Positions 33,521 through 44,071 of a stretch of 64,000 bases of DNA are shown in pieces. The notes beneath the pieces were generated by a model. It worked only from the letters and a program-made list of their open reading frames with translations. It made no database searches and was not told where the DNA came from. Position numbers and translations under genes: made by a program. The stretch spans positions 13,612,485 to 13,676,484 of the forward strand of contig CM057823.1 of the NCBI GenBank assembly GCA_030068075.1. The letters run 5' to 3'. The number at the start of each line of letters is the position of its first letter. Within the stretch, counting starts at the first letter, position 1. The DNA is from Paguma larvata. Its lineage: Eukaryota; Chordata; Mammalia; Carnivora; Viverridae.

Positions 33521-33748
33521 AAAGGGGGCAGGCAGCTGGGTGGCTCTGTCGGTCAAGCATCTGACTCTTGGTTTTGGCTCAGGTCATGATCTCATGGTTT
33601 GTGAGTTCAAGCCCCGCATCAGGCTCTGTGCTGACAGTGTAGAGCCTGCTTAGGATTCTCTCTCTCCCTCTCTCTCTGCCCCTACCCTGCTCTCTCTCAC
33701 TCCCTCTCTCTAAAAAATAAATAAACTTCTTTTTGATAAAATAAAATG
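33521..33748 (+). mobile_element. CAN-type SINE in the HAL1-like element
   Basis: A forward SINE with head GGCAGCTGGGTGGCTCTGTC and a long A-rich tail. The target AAGTAGCAGA is duplicated at 33511-33520 and 33749-33758. Confidence 0.95.
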
Positions 33749-33767
33749 AAGTAGCAGACAAGGATTT

Positions 33768-34522
33768 GATTTTATTTTATTTGACTATAATTATAAAACT
33801 TTTAATAACATTAGCAAATCAAACTCATCAATGTACAAAAAGAGCAATTCATCCAAATGACCAAATGGGGTTCATCTGAGGAATGGTTTAACACTGAAAA
33901 TCAGTGTAGTTTGCCATCTAAATAAATTTTGACAGAAAAACCCTATAATCATCTTAATAGAAAAGGTATTTGACAAAATCCATTACCTATTCCAGATTTT
34001 CAAAAAACTTCTGAGCAAACTAGTAATGCAAGTTTCTCAACATGAAATACTGTCATCATTTAATGTTTAACAGTTAATGTTACAGATTGAAAGTTGCCCC
34101 CTAATATCAGGAACAAGGCAAGTTCTAGTCAGGGTAATCAGGCAAGACAAAGGGGGAAAAATACTCATGTTAGAAAGAAAGAAGTAAAGCCTCTTTATTT
34201 ATTGACACGACATGATTGTATAAATAGAAAATCCAGTGTAATCTATAAATAAGCTACTAAAGCTAATTAGCATGTTTACAAGGTGTGAAGTCATTCTATA
34301 TGAAAAATCCATTTTCTTTCAATCACTGCCAACAAATAATTGGAAATTTAAATTCGAAAAATATCATGTATAATAACATTAAGAAATGTGAAATACTTAG
34401 GAATGGATCTGATAAGATGTGAAATATATGCACACCGAAACCCACAAAACACCGCTAAAAAGAAATGTTAAAGTACTTACATGGAGAGATATACTATGTT
34501 CATGAATTAATATTGTGAAGAT
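33768..34522 (+). mobile_element. L1 ORF2 internal fragment between 14-bp direct repeats
   Basis: AGCAAATCAAACTCATCAAT, AAAGGTATTTGACAAAATCC, ATATCAGGAACAAGGCAAG, TAAATAGAAAATCCAGTGTA and TACTTAGGAATGGATCTGAT follow L1 reverse-transcriptase coding sequence in sense order. The piece starts and stops inside ORF2 and has no 3' UTR or A-tail. GCAGACAAGGATTT (33754-33767) and GCAGACGAGGATTT (34523-34536) flank it, both from the HAL1-like host. Frames are broken. Confidence 0.75.
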
Positions 34523-34809
34523 GCAGACGAGGATTTCAAAGCATGTATTATAACTATGTTCAATAAAATAAAGTATATTTATAATATATGAACATGTAGG
34601 AAATCTCAGCAGAGATATGGAAACTACTAAAAAAATAAAATGGAAATTCTAAAGCAGAATAGTATTATCTAAAATAAAATATTCACTAGATAGATTAGTA
34701 AGAGTAGGGTGGAGAAAACAAAGGAAAGCATCAGTAAGCAAGAAACTAGAAATCATCTGATCTAAAGACCAGAAAAACCAGTTAGAACTACAGAAATTCT
34801 CCTTTACTC

Positions 34810-35460
34810 AACTCAGCCAGATGACTTCTGCTCCCTTTCCCCAGCAGAAGATTAAGGGTTTATTCTCTAGAGACAGGCGAAACAAAATGTCTCTGGGTAT
34901 GGAGACCAGGCATGGTTGAGGACGGTGGCACAATATGGAAAACAGAAAGATGAGGTAGAAATTTACATACTGAGGCAGCTCCCCTAACATCCCCGAGCCC
35001 CCAACACACCCCATCCCACATCAGATCTCTTTTCTCAAAATGTCACCAGCTGGGCCTCAGGCTTATACTCTCCAAACAGGATGTTAGAATGTACTCTGTT
35101 AGGGAATCTTACCAGCCAGGGAAAAAAAGACCCAAAGATGCTGACAGCCAAGGCTCTATTCTACAGCAAAGACTCTTAGCCAGTTTCTATCTAGGAGAAT
35201 ATATGCCCTGATGGTTGCATTCTAGGAGCAGGGTGAAGAAAGAGAGCTGAAACTTCCATCATTCGGTATGCAAACTTTTACAGAACGCTCCTGTTTTCCA
35301 GCCCCTTCCTCTCCTGTGCCAAATATCCCTACCAACATAGTGAGCTTGGTGTCTGAAGAACGAGGTCCGGGGGAAGCTTACTCCTACCTACATTCTCTTT
35401 TAGAATTTTGAACCTTTAGCATAGGCATATATTATTCCCTCAAAAAAAAAAAAAGGACAT
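34810..35460. other. Unassigned 650-bp block ending in A13
   Basis: This block separates two parts of the HAL1-like element and ends with 13 A at about 35442-35454. It could be an inserted LTR or retrocopy. I do not recognise it, and no target duplication is obvious. Confidence 0.4.
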
Positions 35461-36540
35461 TAATTTTTAAGTGCTTAGTAAAGGGCCTGACAGATAAATG
35501 TGAGGAAACCTCTCCAAAAGTGCATCGAAAGGAAAAGAGAAGTAAAACAGAACAGAGGTAGGAAATGTAGAGAATCGATTCAAGAAGTCTGACATCAGCT
35601 AATAGCTGTTCTAAAAAAAGAATGAAGACAATGGAAGAGAGGAGATTGTCAAAGAAAGAATAGAAAACTTTCCAGAACTCAATAAGCTGAGTCTCCAGAC
35701 TGAAAGTAACCACACAGTGCTCAACACAATGAATGAATAAATAATGAAAAAGGGTTGTCGGGCATAAAAGGGAAGATACTAAAAGCCTTAAGACAGAACA
35801 AGAACAGTCACATACAAAAGAAATGAAATCATAAAGGCATCCGAATGCTCCAGGGAAACGCTGGAAGCTAGAACACACCAAGCCAACACTAGCTTCAAAA
35901 TTCTGAGGGAAATTATTTTTAACCTGGATTTATGGTACCAGCAATTCAGGTGTGAAGGTAGAGGAAAGATATTTTCAAGTATACAAGGAGTCAAGAATTT
36001 TACCTCCGACGCGTCCTTTCTTAGGAAGTGCCTCGAGAATGTGCTTCAGAGAAATAAGGGAGTAAAATGACATGAAGATGTCAAGCACAGGAAAGGTGTG
36101 AGGAAAATTCGAGCCGCAGCTCAGCAGCGGGCGTGGCTTAAAGTCAGTCCAGGCTAGAGGAGGAGGATAAAGGGGTCGTGGAGGGATGCCTTATCGGATA
36201 TTTGACCATTTGAAAGTGTAACAGGAAGTATTCGACAGACCCGAATGATCCTGTGTGTCGGTGCTGCGTGTGTGTGTCTACATGTGTGTTGGGGTGGGGT
36301 TAGGGTTAAAGAAATTTAAGGAAAAAAAAAAAAAACCGAGGCAATTAATTATCTCCAACATAAACAAAAGTCTCTAAAACAAACTGTAACTATGGCAGGT
36401 CCCTGGGTTTGGAGGTGAACATACAACAGGATACATACATACATACAACAGTAACAAAGTAAACACCAAATATGATTTAACCCTTCAGTCTTTGGGAGGA
36501 TTAGAGAAATAGAAAAGAGGAGTATACAAAAGTAAACTTG

Positions 36541-36766
36541 GGGCGCTTGGGTGGCTCAGTCGGTTAAGCGGCCGACTTCAGCTCAGGTCATGATCTCACG
36601 GTCTGTGAGTTCAAGCCCCGCGTCAGGTTCTGTGCTAATGGCTCAGAGCCTGGAGCCTGCTTCAGATTCTGCGTCTGCCTCTCTCTCTCTCTCTCTCTCT
36701 GCCCTTCCCCTGCTCACGCTCTGTCTCTCAAAAATAAATAAACGTTAAAAAAATTAAAAAAAAAAA
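36541..36766 (+). mobile_element. CAN-type SINE, young felid copy
   Basis: Head GGGCGCTTGGGTGGCTCAG, CT-rich zone with a clean (CT)n run at about 36679-36700, tail AAAAATAAATAAACG then an uninterrupted A run of 15. A perfect 13-bp duplication AAAAGTAAACTTG (36528-36540 and about 36767-36779) flanks it. The intact A-tail and perfect target site suggest recent insertion. Confidence 0.97.
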
Positions 36767-36974
36767 AAAAGTAAACTTGACTCCTACAATAGAAATTAAT
36801 AATATCGAAACTTGATCAATCTAGAAATAGCAGTGTATGCATATTATTTAGCACCAGGAAGGTAAATACCAAAATAACCAGCTAAAAGAATAGATTGGAA
36901 GTGACCACCTCCAGACAGCAAGATCTCAGATTTGTTGTAGAGATGGGGAAGCTGTTTTTCATTATTAGCCTTTA

Positions 36975-37184
36975 GGGGCGCCTGGGTGGCTCAGTCAGTT
37001 AAGCGTCTGATTTCTGCTTGGGTCATGATCTCATGGTTTGTGGGTTCGAGTCCTGCTTTGGGCTTTCTGCTGACAGCTCAGAGCCTGGAGTCTGTTGGGA
37101 TTCTGTGCGTGTGTCTCTCTCTGTCCCTCCCCTGCTCAACTCTGTCTCTCTCTCTCAAAATTAAACAAAAACATTAAAAAAATT
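36975..37184 (+). mobile_element. CAN-type SINE
   Basis: Head GGGGCGCCTGGGTGGCTCAG, body TCATGATCTCATGGTTTGTG. Targets CATTATTAGCCTTTA (36960-36974) and CACTATTACCCTTTA (37185-37199) differ at two sites. Confidence 0.96.
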
Positions 37185-37520
37185 CACTATTACCCTTTAA
37201 ATACAGCTTGATTTTTAACCAGGTTATATATAATTCTGATAAACTTGAATAGTAGTTAAAAATAAAGAAGTACAATAAAATAAAGGCTGAATTGTCACCC
37301 ATCAGGAATAGTCTAGAGAATGACTCTGAGTGAGGTATAATGATAGCTAAGAATTAAGTCATACTCACTATCTGCCCATGCAATTTATTACAAATTGCCC
37401 CTCGAGGGGAGATATTACAGTGGACTCCTGAAATTTCTTCTGTCATCCTCCTTTCTTCTTTCTCTGCTCTATTTAATTTCAATGATTAGAGTGCATATAA
37501 ACATATTAAAATAAATTTCA

Positions 37521-37747
37521 GGGCTCCTGGATGGCTCAGCCAGTTAAGCGTCCGACTTTGGTTCAGGTCATGATCTCACGGTCTGTAAGTTCAAGTCCTG
37601 TGTCGGGCTCTGTGCTGACAGCTCAGAGCCTGAAGCCTGTTTCAGATTCTGTGTCTCCTCTCTCCCTCTCTCTCTGCCTCTTCCCCACTCACACACTGTC
37701 TCTTTCTCCGTCAAGAATAAATAAACACTAAAAAACTTTTTAATAAC
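37521..37747 (+). mobile_element. CAN-type SINE
   Basis: Head GGGCTCCTGGATGGCTCAGC, body GACAGCTCAGAGCCTGAAGC. Targets AAAATAAATTTCA and AAAATACATTTCA at 37508-37520 and 37748-37760. Confidence 0.96.
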
Positions 37748-37760
37748 AAAATACATTTCA

Positions 37761-38449
37761 ATTTTTAAAAATATTCCAAAAACATCATTTTTATTGACAA
37801 TAATTGTGAAAAGTAAACTTTTGGAAGACCACAAGTTGTATAAATCATAGCATGAGGATAGCCCATTGGGTATGATTTATAAAAATCTCTTCTTCACGGA
37901 AGAGATTACTCTTTCCCCCAAAGTTTCGAGTTTGGCAGATCTCTAGGAGCAGGGCAGAGCGGTCTGAAGACTACTAGGGCTTCTGTCCTATTGGGGCTGT
38001 TTAAGTTCGAAGCTATTTAAATCTTGAAACATCACCATGGGAGCAAAGTCACAATTTCATATCAACATCCTCCCTGGGTCTGGAAGAATCATTTCCCCCC
38101 ATAAGGGCAATAGCCCAATCATACTAATAATTTGGCAGGAAGTGTAGGTGCTGTCATCATGGTTCCAATTACCATGATTCCTGAGCTACCTGGTCAGGAA
38201 ACCCTGGGAAAAGCAAGTTGGTTGTGACACCCCAACAGATGACCTTGAAATTAGCAGCATAGCACCCTCAAGTTGGCATACGGTTGATGGGTTTGTCAGA
38301 AACCATGATATTTGTTCATATTTCATGTCTATGACCCTGTTCTCCTGTCTCCTAGGTCCACTGCCTTCTCACTAAGAGCCCCAAGCTCTGAGAATTCTCA
38401 TATTACTGCAGTTGGTTTGTCTCACTGTGCTCCATGTAACAAGTACCTA
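37761..38449. other. Unique sequence, nothing recognised
   Basis: No repeat or exon is supported here. Confidence 0.45.
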
Positions 38450-38630
38450 TAGGAAAATTATCTTAATGCTCATGTATTGAACACAGTGCTCACACACAAA
38501 CCCATTCACCATTTACAGTAAACATGCAAGATAGTATTATCATCTTTATTGTAAAGATGAGAAGATAGATTCAGAGTGGTTAAGTAACTTGCCTAAAATT
38601 GCACAGAGGGATCCCAGTAAGTGCCATTCA
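38450..38630 (-). mobile_element. MIR SINE (antisense)
   Basis: AAGATAGTATTATCATCTTT, GTGGTTAAGTAACTTGCCTA and AATTGCACAGAGGGATCCCA match reversed MIR. Confidence 0.75.
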
Positions 38631-40740
38631 AACTGTTATATTAACAGACCTCTCCCTTATCCCCCTGTGGTTGGTTTCTCTTATACGCAAGAATAAAACT
38701 ATAATATTTTTAGATGATTCAGACCCGTGGAATATTTTTCAAAGGTCAGATGTCCCTTCTTCACCAGCTGGTGTAAGGACCTGGACGAGAAATCACTCGT
38801 TTAAAGAAAGGTTTGAGATATATGCAGAACCTGAAAAATGTCTTGTCTTTGATTAAAATCACATATGCTAAAGGTCAGTCTAACATTATGAGCATTGTCT
38901 TGGGGGTTTTTGGAGAAGGAGGGAAAAGGGTGGTGTTTAAATCATTTAGATTACCACTTAAGTCTCTCTTAGTTTCACCATAATTCCTAAGCAAGTCGAT
39001 GGCATTTATTGCTTTGAAGGGTTTGGGCATCTATTCGATGTTCTACAGCTTCCCCTTCCTTTGAAAGAAACATCTCATAGTTATCTCCTTCCAGAGCGCT
39101 CTGGGAACATTTCAGAGATCTATGCATCTTTGAGGGGAAATGGTTTCTTACATAAAATATTGTTTTAAGCATTTAAAGCCGGCTTTGTTATTCTTTCATT
39201 TCTTAAAAATTGGGACATCACAGTGACATGACAAGAGAGCAGTTGTCTGTAATTTGCACAGCTAAATTTGGTTTCCGGATTGTCAAATATGCAAACGTAT
39301 TGTTTGGAATAATAGTTAATAATAGTTTCCGAGCAAGTCGGAAATAGAGCCATTCTCATTGAAAAGCTGGAGCCCAAATGCAACCGCCTCTCCAGTAAGA
39401 TAATGAGTTAATGAGGAGGACTTCTCTCAAACCGATAAACAACGCTGTCATTCAGGGTTAGCTGGGCACCCACCACCTTGAACATTAAGTCGCTAACCCA
39501 TCACTATGCGATCACTAAGAATAGACCCATTATCGCCTCTTGAGCAAGGGCTTGAGCTAAACAGCTGGCACTTGTATCTGGGGCCACAGGGAACAGATGA
39601 CTACCATAAGAACAAGGTCCTGGTTGACAGAGCCTCTGCCGTGAACCGGGGCAAGCGGCTGGATGATGAAAGACAGCGAATGTAAAACTCTGAGATTCTA
39701 GGGCACCTGGAATAGCTCCTTTGATGCACTGCCCAGAAAAGCCTTCCCGGATCCCCCTGGCACAGGCTTTGCCCTGGATGTTCTCCATCTGTCCCTCCAA
39801 ACGCCCCCTCTGTCCTTCTCCACTCTGCCCCGTCCCCCCCCCCCAGCCCCATCTCTAAGCACAGGACCCACACAGCTCCTGTGACTGCTGTTTTGGGCCA
39901 GTAGGAGGAACCGGGAGGAGCAGAGGACGCAGACTAAATGAGGATGGGGTACGTGTTCCCCAACCTTCGGCTACTGCTCTCACCGGTCCCCAGAACCCTG
40001 TCTGCACCCTTGCCCCCCCACGTGGGGGTGATAATGCTGTGAGGCTTCACCATCCCTCCATTGCTTCTCTCTGAATCTGCTCTACCTCTGTGAACAGATT
40101 CTCCCCCCTAACTCTTCAGTCCCCCACTTGAGTGTCACAGCGTTCCTATGGGACTCCGATGGATGCCACAGTTCTTGTCCCCTCCGCTTGTAGCTAATTG
40201 AGGTTGGCTCTGCAATACGAAGATTTCAGCTTTTGGAGAATACAGACACGGAGAGATGCAGATTCTAGGCAGGACGCCGACACACAGTCCTAGCTCAGCT
40301 GCTAGGTCTTTATTAGCTCCCTGTGTAAACTTGAGCAACTTGCCAAAACTTCACTGTCTGGCTTTTAAAGCTCCGGGTCTTCAGATCTCCCAACTACACA
40401 CCCAATGCTCCGATTCCCTGCCCTCCAGGCAGGCCTTTCCAGAACCCAGCCTCCCTAGCGGTCTCTCCACACGCGGTCTCTCACATAGCGCTCGCTTCTC
40501 CAAACACACGAAATAGTCTTTGCCAATCAGTGCTACTTTTCAACTGCCGAACTGCAGAGCACGATCCTCAAGCCATGGTAACTTCTCAGTTCTTATTAAC
40601 TAAAACACTTGGGAACAACTCTATGTACGTAAATTTACATCAATAACAAATTATAATTACCCATGTATTTTGACCAGTTTGCCTCCATGTTCTGTTATAG
40701 ACGATTGATTTTTTTTCTAAGCCATTCGAAGGGTGGGCTT
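38631..40740. other. 2.1 kb mostly unique sequence
   Basis: No exon is recognised. A C11 run lies at 39834-39844, and a weak MIR-like patch (GTAAACTTGAGCAACTTGCC) near 40325. The 39150-39450 part is listed separately as a possible regulatory block. Confidence 0.5.
39150..39450. promoter_or_regulatory. Candidate conserved non-coding block (inference)
   Basis: Repeat-free and AT-rich, with several TAAT cores: AATAGTTAATAATAG near 39310 and ATAATGAGTTAATGAGG near 39400. It also has ATATGCAAAC near 39290, which contains an octamer-like ATGCAAA. These are visible motifs only. I cannot measure conservation. Confidence 0.2.
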
Positions 40741-40862
40741 TTTTTTTTCTTAGTTTATTTATTTATTTTTGGAATCTCTACACCCAACTGGGGCTCAAAC
40801 TCATGACCCCGAGATCAAGAGTCATCATGTACTCTTCCAACTGAGCCTGCTGGGTGCCTCTG
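40741..40862 (-). mobile_element. Old short CAN-type SINE
   Basis: TTAGTTTATTTATTTATTTT leads into AATCTCTACACCCAACTGGG, ATGACCCCGAGATCAAGAG and an eroded head, CCTGCTGGGTGCCTC. It lacks the GA-rich expansion of younger copies. Confidence 0.8.
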
Positions 40863-40999
40863 GAAGTTTTAAAAATGGAACATATAGCACAACCTAATAT
40901 GTATGCATAGATGTGTGTGCAGCGTGGCTCTAACTATCTAACTCTAACCTGTCTAGGGGTGGGGAGCAGAGGGTAGATCCATGATATAAAAAGGAGCAC

Positions 41000-41205
41000 T
41001 AATCATAGAGCTCTGGGTTTTATTTCTAGCTTATGCCCCCTGCTAAGTCACCTCGGACAAGTTGCTTAGACTCTCAGATCCTATTTCCCCTTTTGTAAAC
41101 GTGGTGGTAATCCTATCTCTGCCCCCGGTTATTTGCGAGGATTAAATTATTTGTTTTATGTAAAGTGCTTGACATATAGAAGCCCCTTAATAGGTCTTCA
41201 TTTCC
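41000..41205 (+). mobile_element. MIR SINE
   Basis: AATCATAGAGCTCTGGGTTT, CAAGTTGCTTAGACTCTCAG and GTAAAGTGCTTGACATATAG give a near-complete forward MIR. Confidence 0.8.
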
Positions 41206-41609
41206 TTCCTCCTGGAATTATGGCTCATAAACAAAGGAAATCCTAAAATTCCTTGGAAGTTCTGTTTGTGTTTTTCCAAGAGTCCTTGATTCTTTGAGTC
41301 AAACTGCCCAGGACTAGACACTGTGACCCTAGAAGCTCTACAGTGCAACAAAGTAAGCTTTCTACCGCAAATGCCTTCCAATTAATCTTACCAAAGCCCC
41401 TTGAGGTCAAATACTTAATCATTGGAAATTTAGGTGATTCATAAGACTTCATAGTAGAAAAGGCTTAAATTTTGTCACCTTCCGCCTGGCTCTTTAGAAA
41501 CTAGAGACGCCTCAAGAAGTAACCACGAAGGTATAAATCAGTTTGTTACACATCTTCAGCCCAACTCATCAATCTGTTCTGTCTCAGTAGCTAATAAGAA
41601 AATACAGAT
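41206..41609. other. Unique sequence, nothing recognised
   Basis: No repeat or exon is supported here. Confidence 0.45.
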
Positions 41610-41779
41610 GCCGGAGGAAACTTCCAAGTATGGTGTATATGCTCACTGTCTTGATGTGGTAATTGTTTCTGGGTATTTACATACGTGTTCAGTTTATTAC
41701 TGTGTGCCAATTGTAACCCAATCAAGCTGCTTTTAGAAGTCACTCAAGAAAAATAAATTTTACAAAAGGAAAAAATATT
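41610..41779 (+). mobile_element. L1 3' end
   Basis: TGCTCACTGTCTTGATGTGG, TTCTGGGTATTTACATACGT, GTTTATTACTGTGTGCCAAT and an A-rich end match the terminal 3' UTR of an old L1. Confidence 0.75.
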
Positions 41780-41966
41780 AGCGTGCCTGGGTGGTTCAGT
41801 CGGTTAAACATCCACCTCTTGCTTTTGGCTCAGGTCATAATCTTCCAGTTTGTGGGTTTGAGCCCCCTGTTGGGCTCTGTGCTTACAGCACAGACACTGC
41901 TTGGGATTCTCTCTCTCTCTCTCTCTCTACCCCTCCCCCCAAACATAAATAAATAAACATTTTTTT
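41780..41966 (+). mobile_element. CAN-type SINE in an L1 tail
   Basis: Head GCGTGCCTGGGTGGTTCAGT with a clean CT run. It sits in the A-rich L1 tail. Target AAAAGGAAAAAATATT at 41764-41779 resembles AAAAAGGAAAACTATT after the SINE. Confidence 0.92.
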
Positions 41967-41984
41967 AAAAAGGAAAACTATTCA

Positions 41985-42320
41985 TTGGCCTGTGCACTTG
42001 GACGTTCTGTACATTTTCTGTATACAAGTTAAACTTCCATAGGATACTGCTTGGGTGAAAAATAAAAGACGTTATGTAGTGAGTATAGTATACTATCTTC
42101 TGTGCAAGAAATAGAAGGGATATAAGAATTTATATCTTTCTGTGTTGTTACCTGCAGAAGAGTTCTGGAAAACTAAATAAGAATCTAATGACAACTATCC
42201 ATACTCACGGCCCAGAGAAGGGAGGATGAGGACAGAGGGGGTGAGGCTTTTTAACACACACCTTTTTATATCATCTTGCTCTTTGAACTCTTGTTAAAAC
42301 AAAAGATAAATAGAGTCTTT
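41985..42320 (+). mobile_element. Second L1 3'-UTR fragment
   Basis: TGGACGTTCTGTACATTTTC, GTATACAAGTTAAACTTCC, then TGAGGCTTTTTAACACACAC and TTGAACTCTTGTTAAAACAA follow old L1 3' UTRs. It may be two fragments, divided near 42060. Confidence 0.6.
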
Positions 42321-42742
42321 AAAGGACAATGAATAAGCAGGTGATTGGGGTGGGGGAAGGGCCGAAGCAGGGAGGAGAAAAGGCAAGATTGGCATTTTCT
42401 AAAATCGAAAAACAATTTGAAAAGTACAAACAAGAAAAGCCCAAATTAGAAGATCGGTGACGAAACCATCCACGACCTCAGGTCGCTGAGAGGACATAAG
42501 CTATTTGCCACGTGACTCATCTCCTGCCCAGGAGAATAAAGATTGCTGTACTCTGAACGGATTGGCCGGAATATTTGAAATCAAACAAACCGCCCTAGAG
42601 TGTACTCTTATTATGACAGCAAATCACCCAGCCAGGAAATCTGTATCGAGAGACCTGTATGTGCAAGCACACTCCTGGCCCTGACGGGAGCCCAGGGAAG
42701 CTGAGGTCCATTCCCTGAGGCGCTTCAAGTCTGATCACAGGA
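42321..42742. other. Unique sequence with a CACGTGACTCA motif
   Basis: No repeat is recognised. At 42509-42519 an E-box (CACGTG) overlaps an AP-1 site (TGACTCA). Binding is inference. Confidence 0.4.
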
Positions 42743-42764
42743 GAAATGGCAGGAGCCAATTCTT

Positions 42765-42987
42765 TTTTTTTTTTTTTAATTTTTTTTGTAATTTTTATTT
42801 ATTTTTGAGAAAGAGACAGAGTGCGAGTGAGGGAGGAACAGAGAGAGAGGGAGACACAGAATCTGAAGCAGGCTCCAGGCTCTGAGCTGTCAGCACAAAG
42901 CCCGATGCGGGGCCTGAGCTCACGAATGGTGAGATCATGACCTGAGCTGAAGTCGGACGCCCAACCGACTGAGCCACCCAGGCGCCT
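42765..42987 (-). mobile_element. CAN-type SINE, young felid copy
   Basis: Antisense SINE with a long T-rich tail and head GCCACCCAGGCGCCT. The 22-bp target duplication (42743-42764 and 42988-43009) has a single mismatch. It is among the best-preserved insertions in the window. Confidence 0.98.
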
Positions 42988-43009
42988 GAAATGGCAGGGG
43001 CCAATTCTT

Positions 43010-43362
43010 GACCGTTCTCATGTGCTGAATGAGCAGGTGCAAGTTCAAAGGGACGAGACCAGCCGGAGATGACGTCAGTGACTCAATTTCTCAGCATGAA
43101 TCCCTTGCCCGTCCACGGCTGAGTCCCACAGTGGCTAGAAGGGAATGGGTTTAGCTTATGAGAAGCTAGAAAGAGACCCACACACTGCTTGGTGGCTCCC
43201 CTGCTCCCCTTCAGGGAGTGCGAGGTAAGCCTCACATAGGCTCCGGAGGGCCCTTCTCCCTGGGTCCCCTCCCTCCTTCCTTTTCTGTTCCCGTACCGGA
43301 TCCTGGATTCACCCCCACCCTTCGACCGTCTGGATTCCAACTAACAAGTCCCATTGCCCTGT
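43010..43362. other. Unique sequence, nothing recognised
   Basis: No repeat or exon is supported here. Confidence 0.45.
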
Positions 43363-43748
43363 GTCGTGTGTCTTCTGGGGCTGCTGTAACAGAGCACTGC
43401 AGACCGGGTGGCTCGGAACAACAGAGACGTAGCCTCTCACTGTTGCAGAAGCTGTAAGTCTGGAATCAAGGTGCTGGCAGGGCCACATGCTCCCTCTGAG
43501 GCCTCAAGGGGAGGATCCTTCCTTGCCTTTTCCAGCTTCTGGTGGCCCCAGGTGTTCCTGCAATCTGCAGGAATGACTGCAATCTGTGCCTCCATCTTTT
43601 CAAGGTGTTCTCTGGGCATGACTCTCTTTGTGCCTCTTCTCCTGTTCTCATAAGGACGCCAGTCATGTTGGATTAAAGGCCCACGCAACTCCACCACAAC
43701 CTCACCTTAACTTACATCTTCTCTTTAAACAGATGTTAACACTTTAAA

Positions 43749-43967
43749 TTTTTTTTTGTTTTAATGTTTATTTCTTCTTGAGAGAGAGGGAGAGACAGAG
43801 CATAAGCAGGGGAGGGACAGAGAGAGACGGAGACACAGAATCTGAAGCAGGCTCCAGGCTCTGAGCTGTCAACACAGAGCCCGACGTGGGGCTCGAACTC
43901 ATAAACTATGAGATCATGACCTGAGCCGAAGTCGGTCGCTTAACTGACTGAGCCACCCAGGTGCCTC
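43749..43967 (-). mobile_element. CAN-type SINE nested in MLT1
   Basis: Full antisense copy from a T-rich tail through GAATCTGAAGCAGGCTCCAG to GCCACCCAGGTGCCTC. It abuts an older, shorter SINE. Confidence 0.95.
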
Positions 43968-44071
43968 TAATTTTTTAATTAAGTAGGCTCCATGCCCAAC
44001 CTGGGGCTTGAACTCATGACCCTGAGATCAAGAGTTGCATGCTCTACGGATTGAACCAACTGGGCGCCCCT
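43968..44071 (-). mobile_element. Short old CAN-type SINE next to it
   Basis: TAAGTAGGCTCCATGCCCAA, GACCCTGAGATCAAGAGTTG and head CCAACTGGGCGCCCC. It matches the old form seen at 40.8 kb. The longer SINE appears to have landed in its tail. Confidence 0.9.

Larger units (their letters stand above)
33330..37500 (+). mobile_element. HAL1-like LINE (ORF1-type) in five pieces
   Basis: Collinear blocks of a HAL1/L1 ORF1-type element: GTATGAAGAAATTTTAAAATG and ACTCAAGGGAAAAAGTAATC (33.4 kb); CATGTATTATAACTATGTTC and GAAATCATCTGATCTAAAGA (34.5-34.8 kb); AAACTTTCCAGAACTCAATA, GAAACGCTGGAAGCTAGAAC and TTCTTAGGAAGTGCCTCGAG (35.6-36.1 kb); and likely 3' sequence at 36.3-36.5, 36.8-36.95 and 37.2-37.5 kb. 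Frames are broken. Interruptions are four SINEs, an L1 fragment and an unassigned block at 34810-35460. The ORF1 match is good; naming it HAL1 rather than an old L1 is less certain. Confidence 0.6.

Noticed and set aside
33768..34522. A functional L1 reverse transcriptase
   Set aside because: Only an internal piece is present, with broken frames and no 3' UTR.
35432..35881. 149-codon minus-strand frame rich in F, L, S and V
   Set aside because: It is mostly the antisense of the HAL1-like ORF1 region; the bias comes from A-rich sense sequence.
36294..36308. TTAGGG-like motif (GGGGTTAGGGTTAAAG)
   Set aside because: Less than two units; not an interstitial telomere array.
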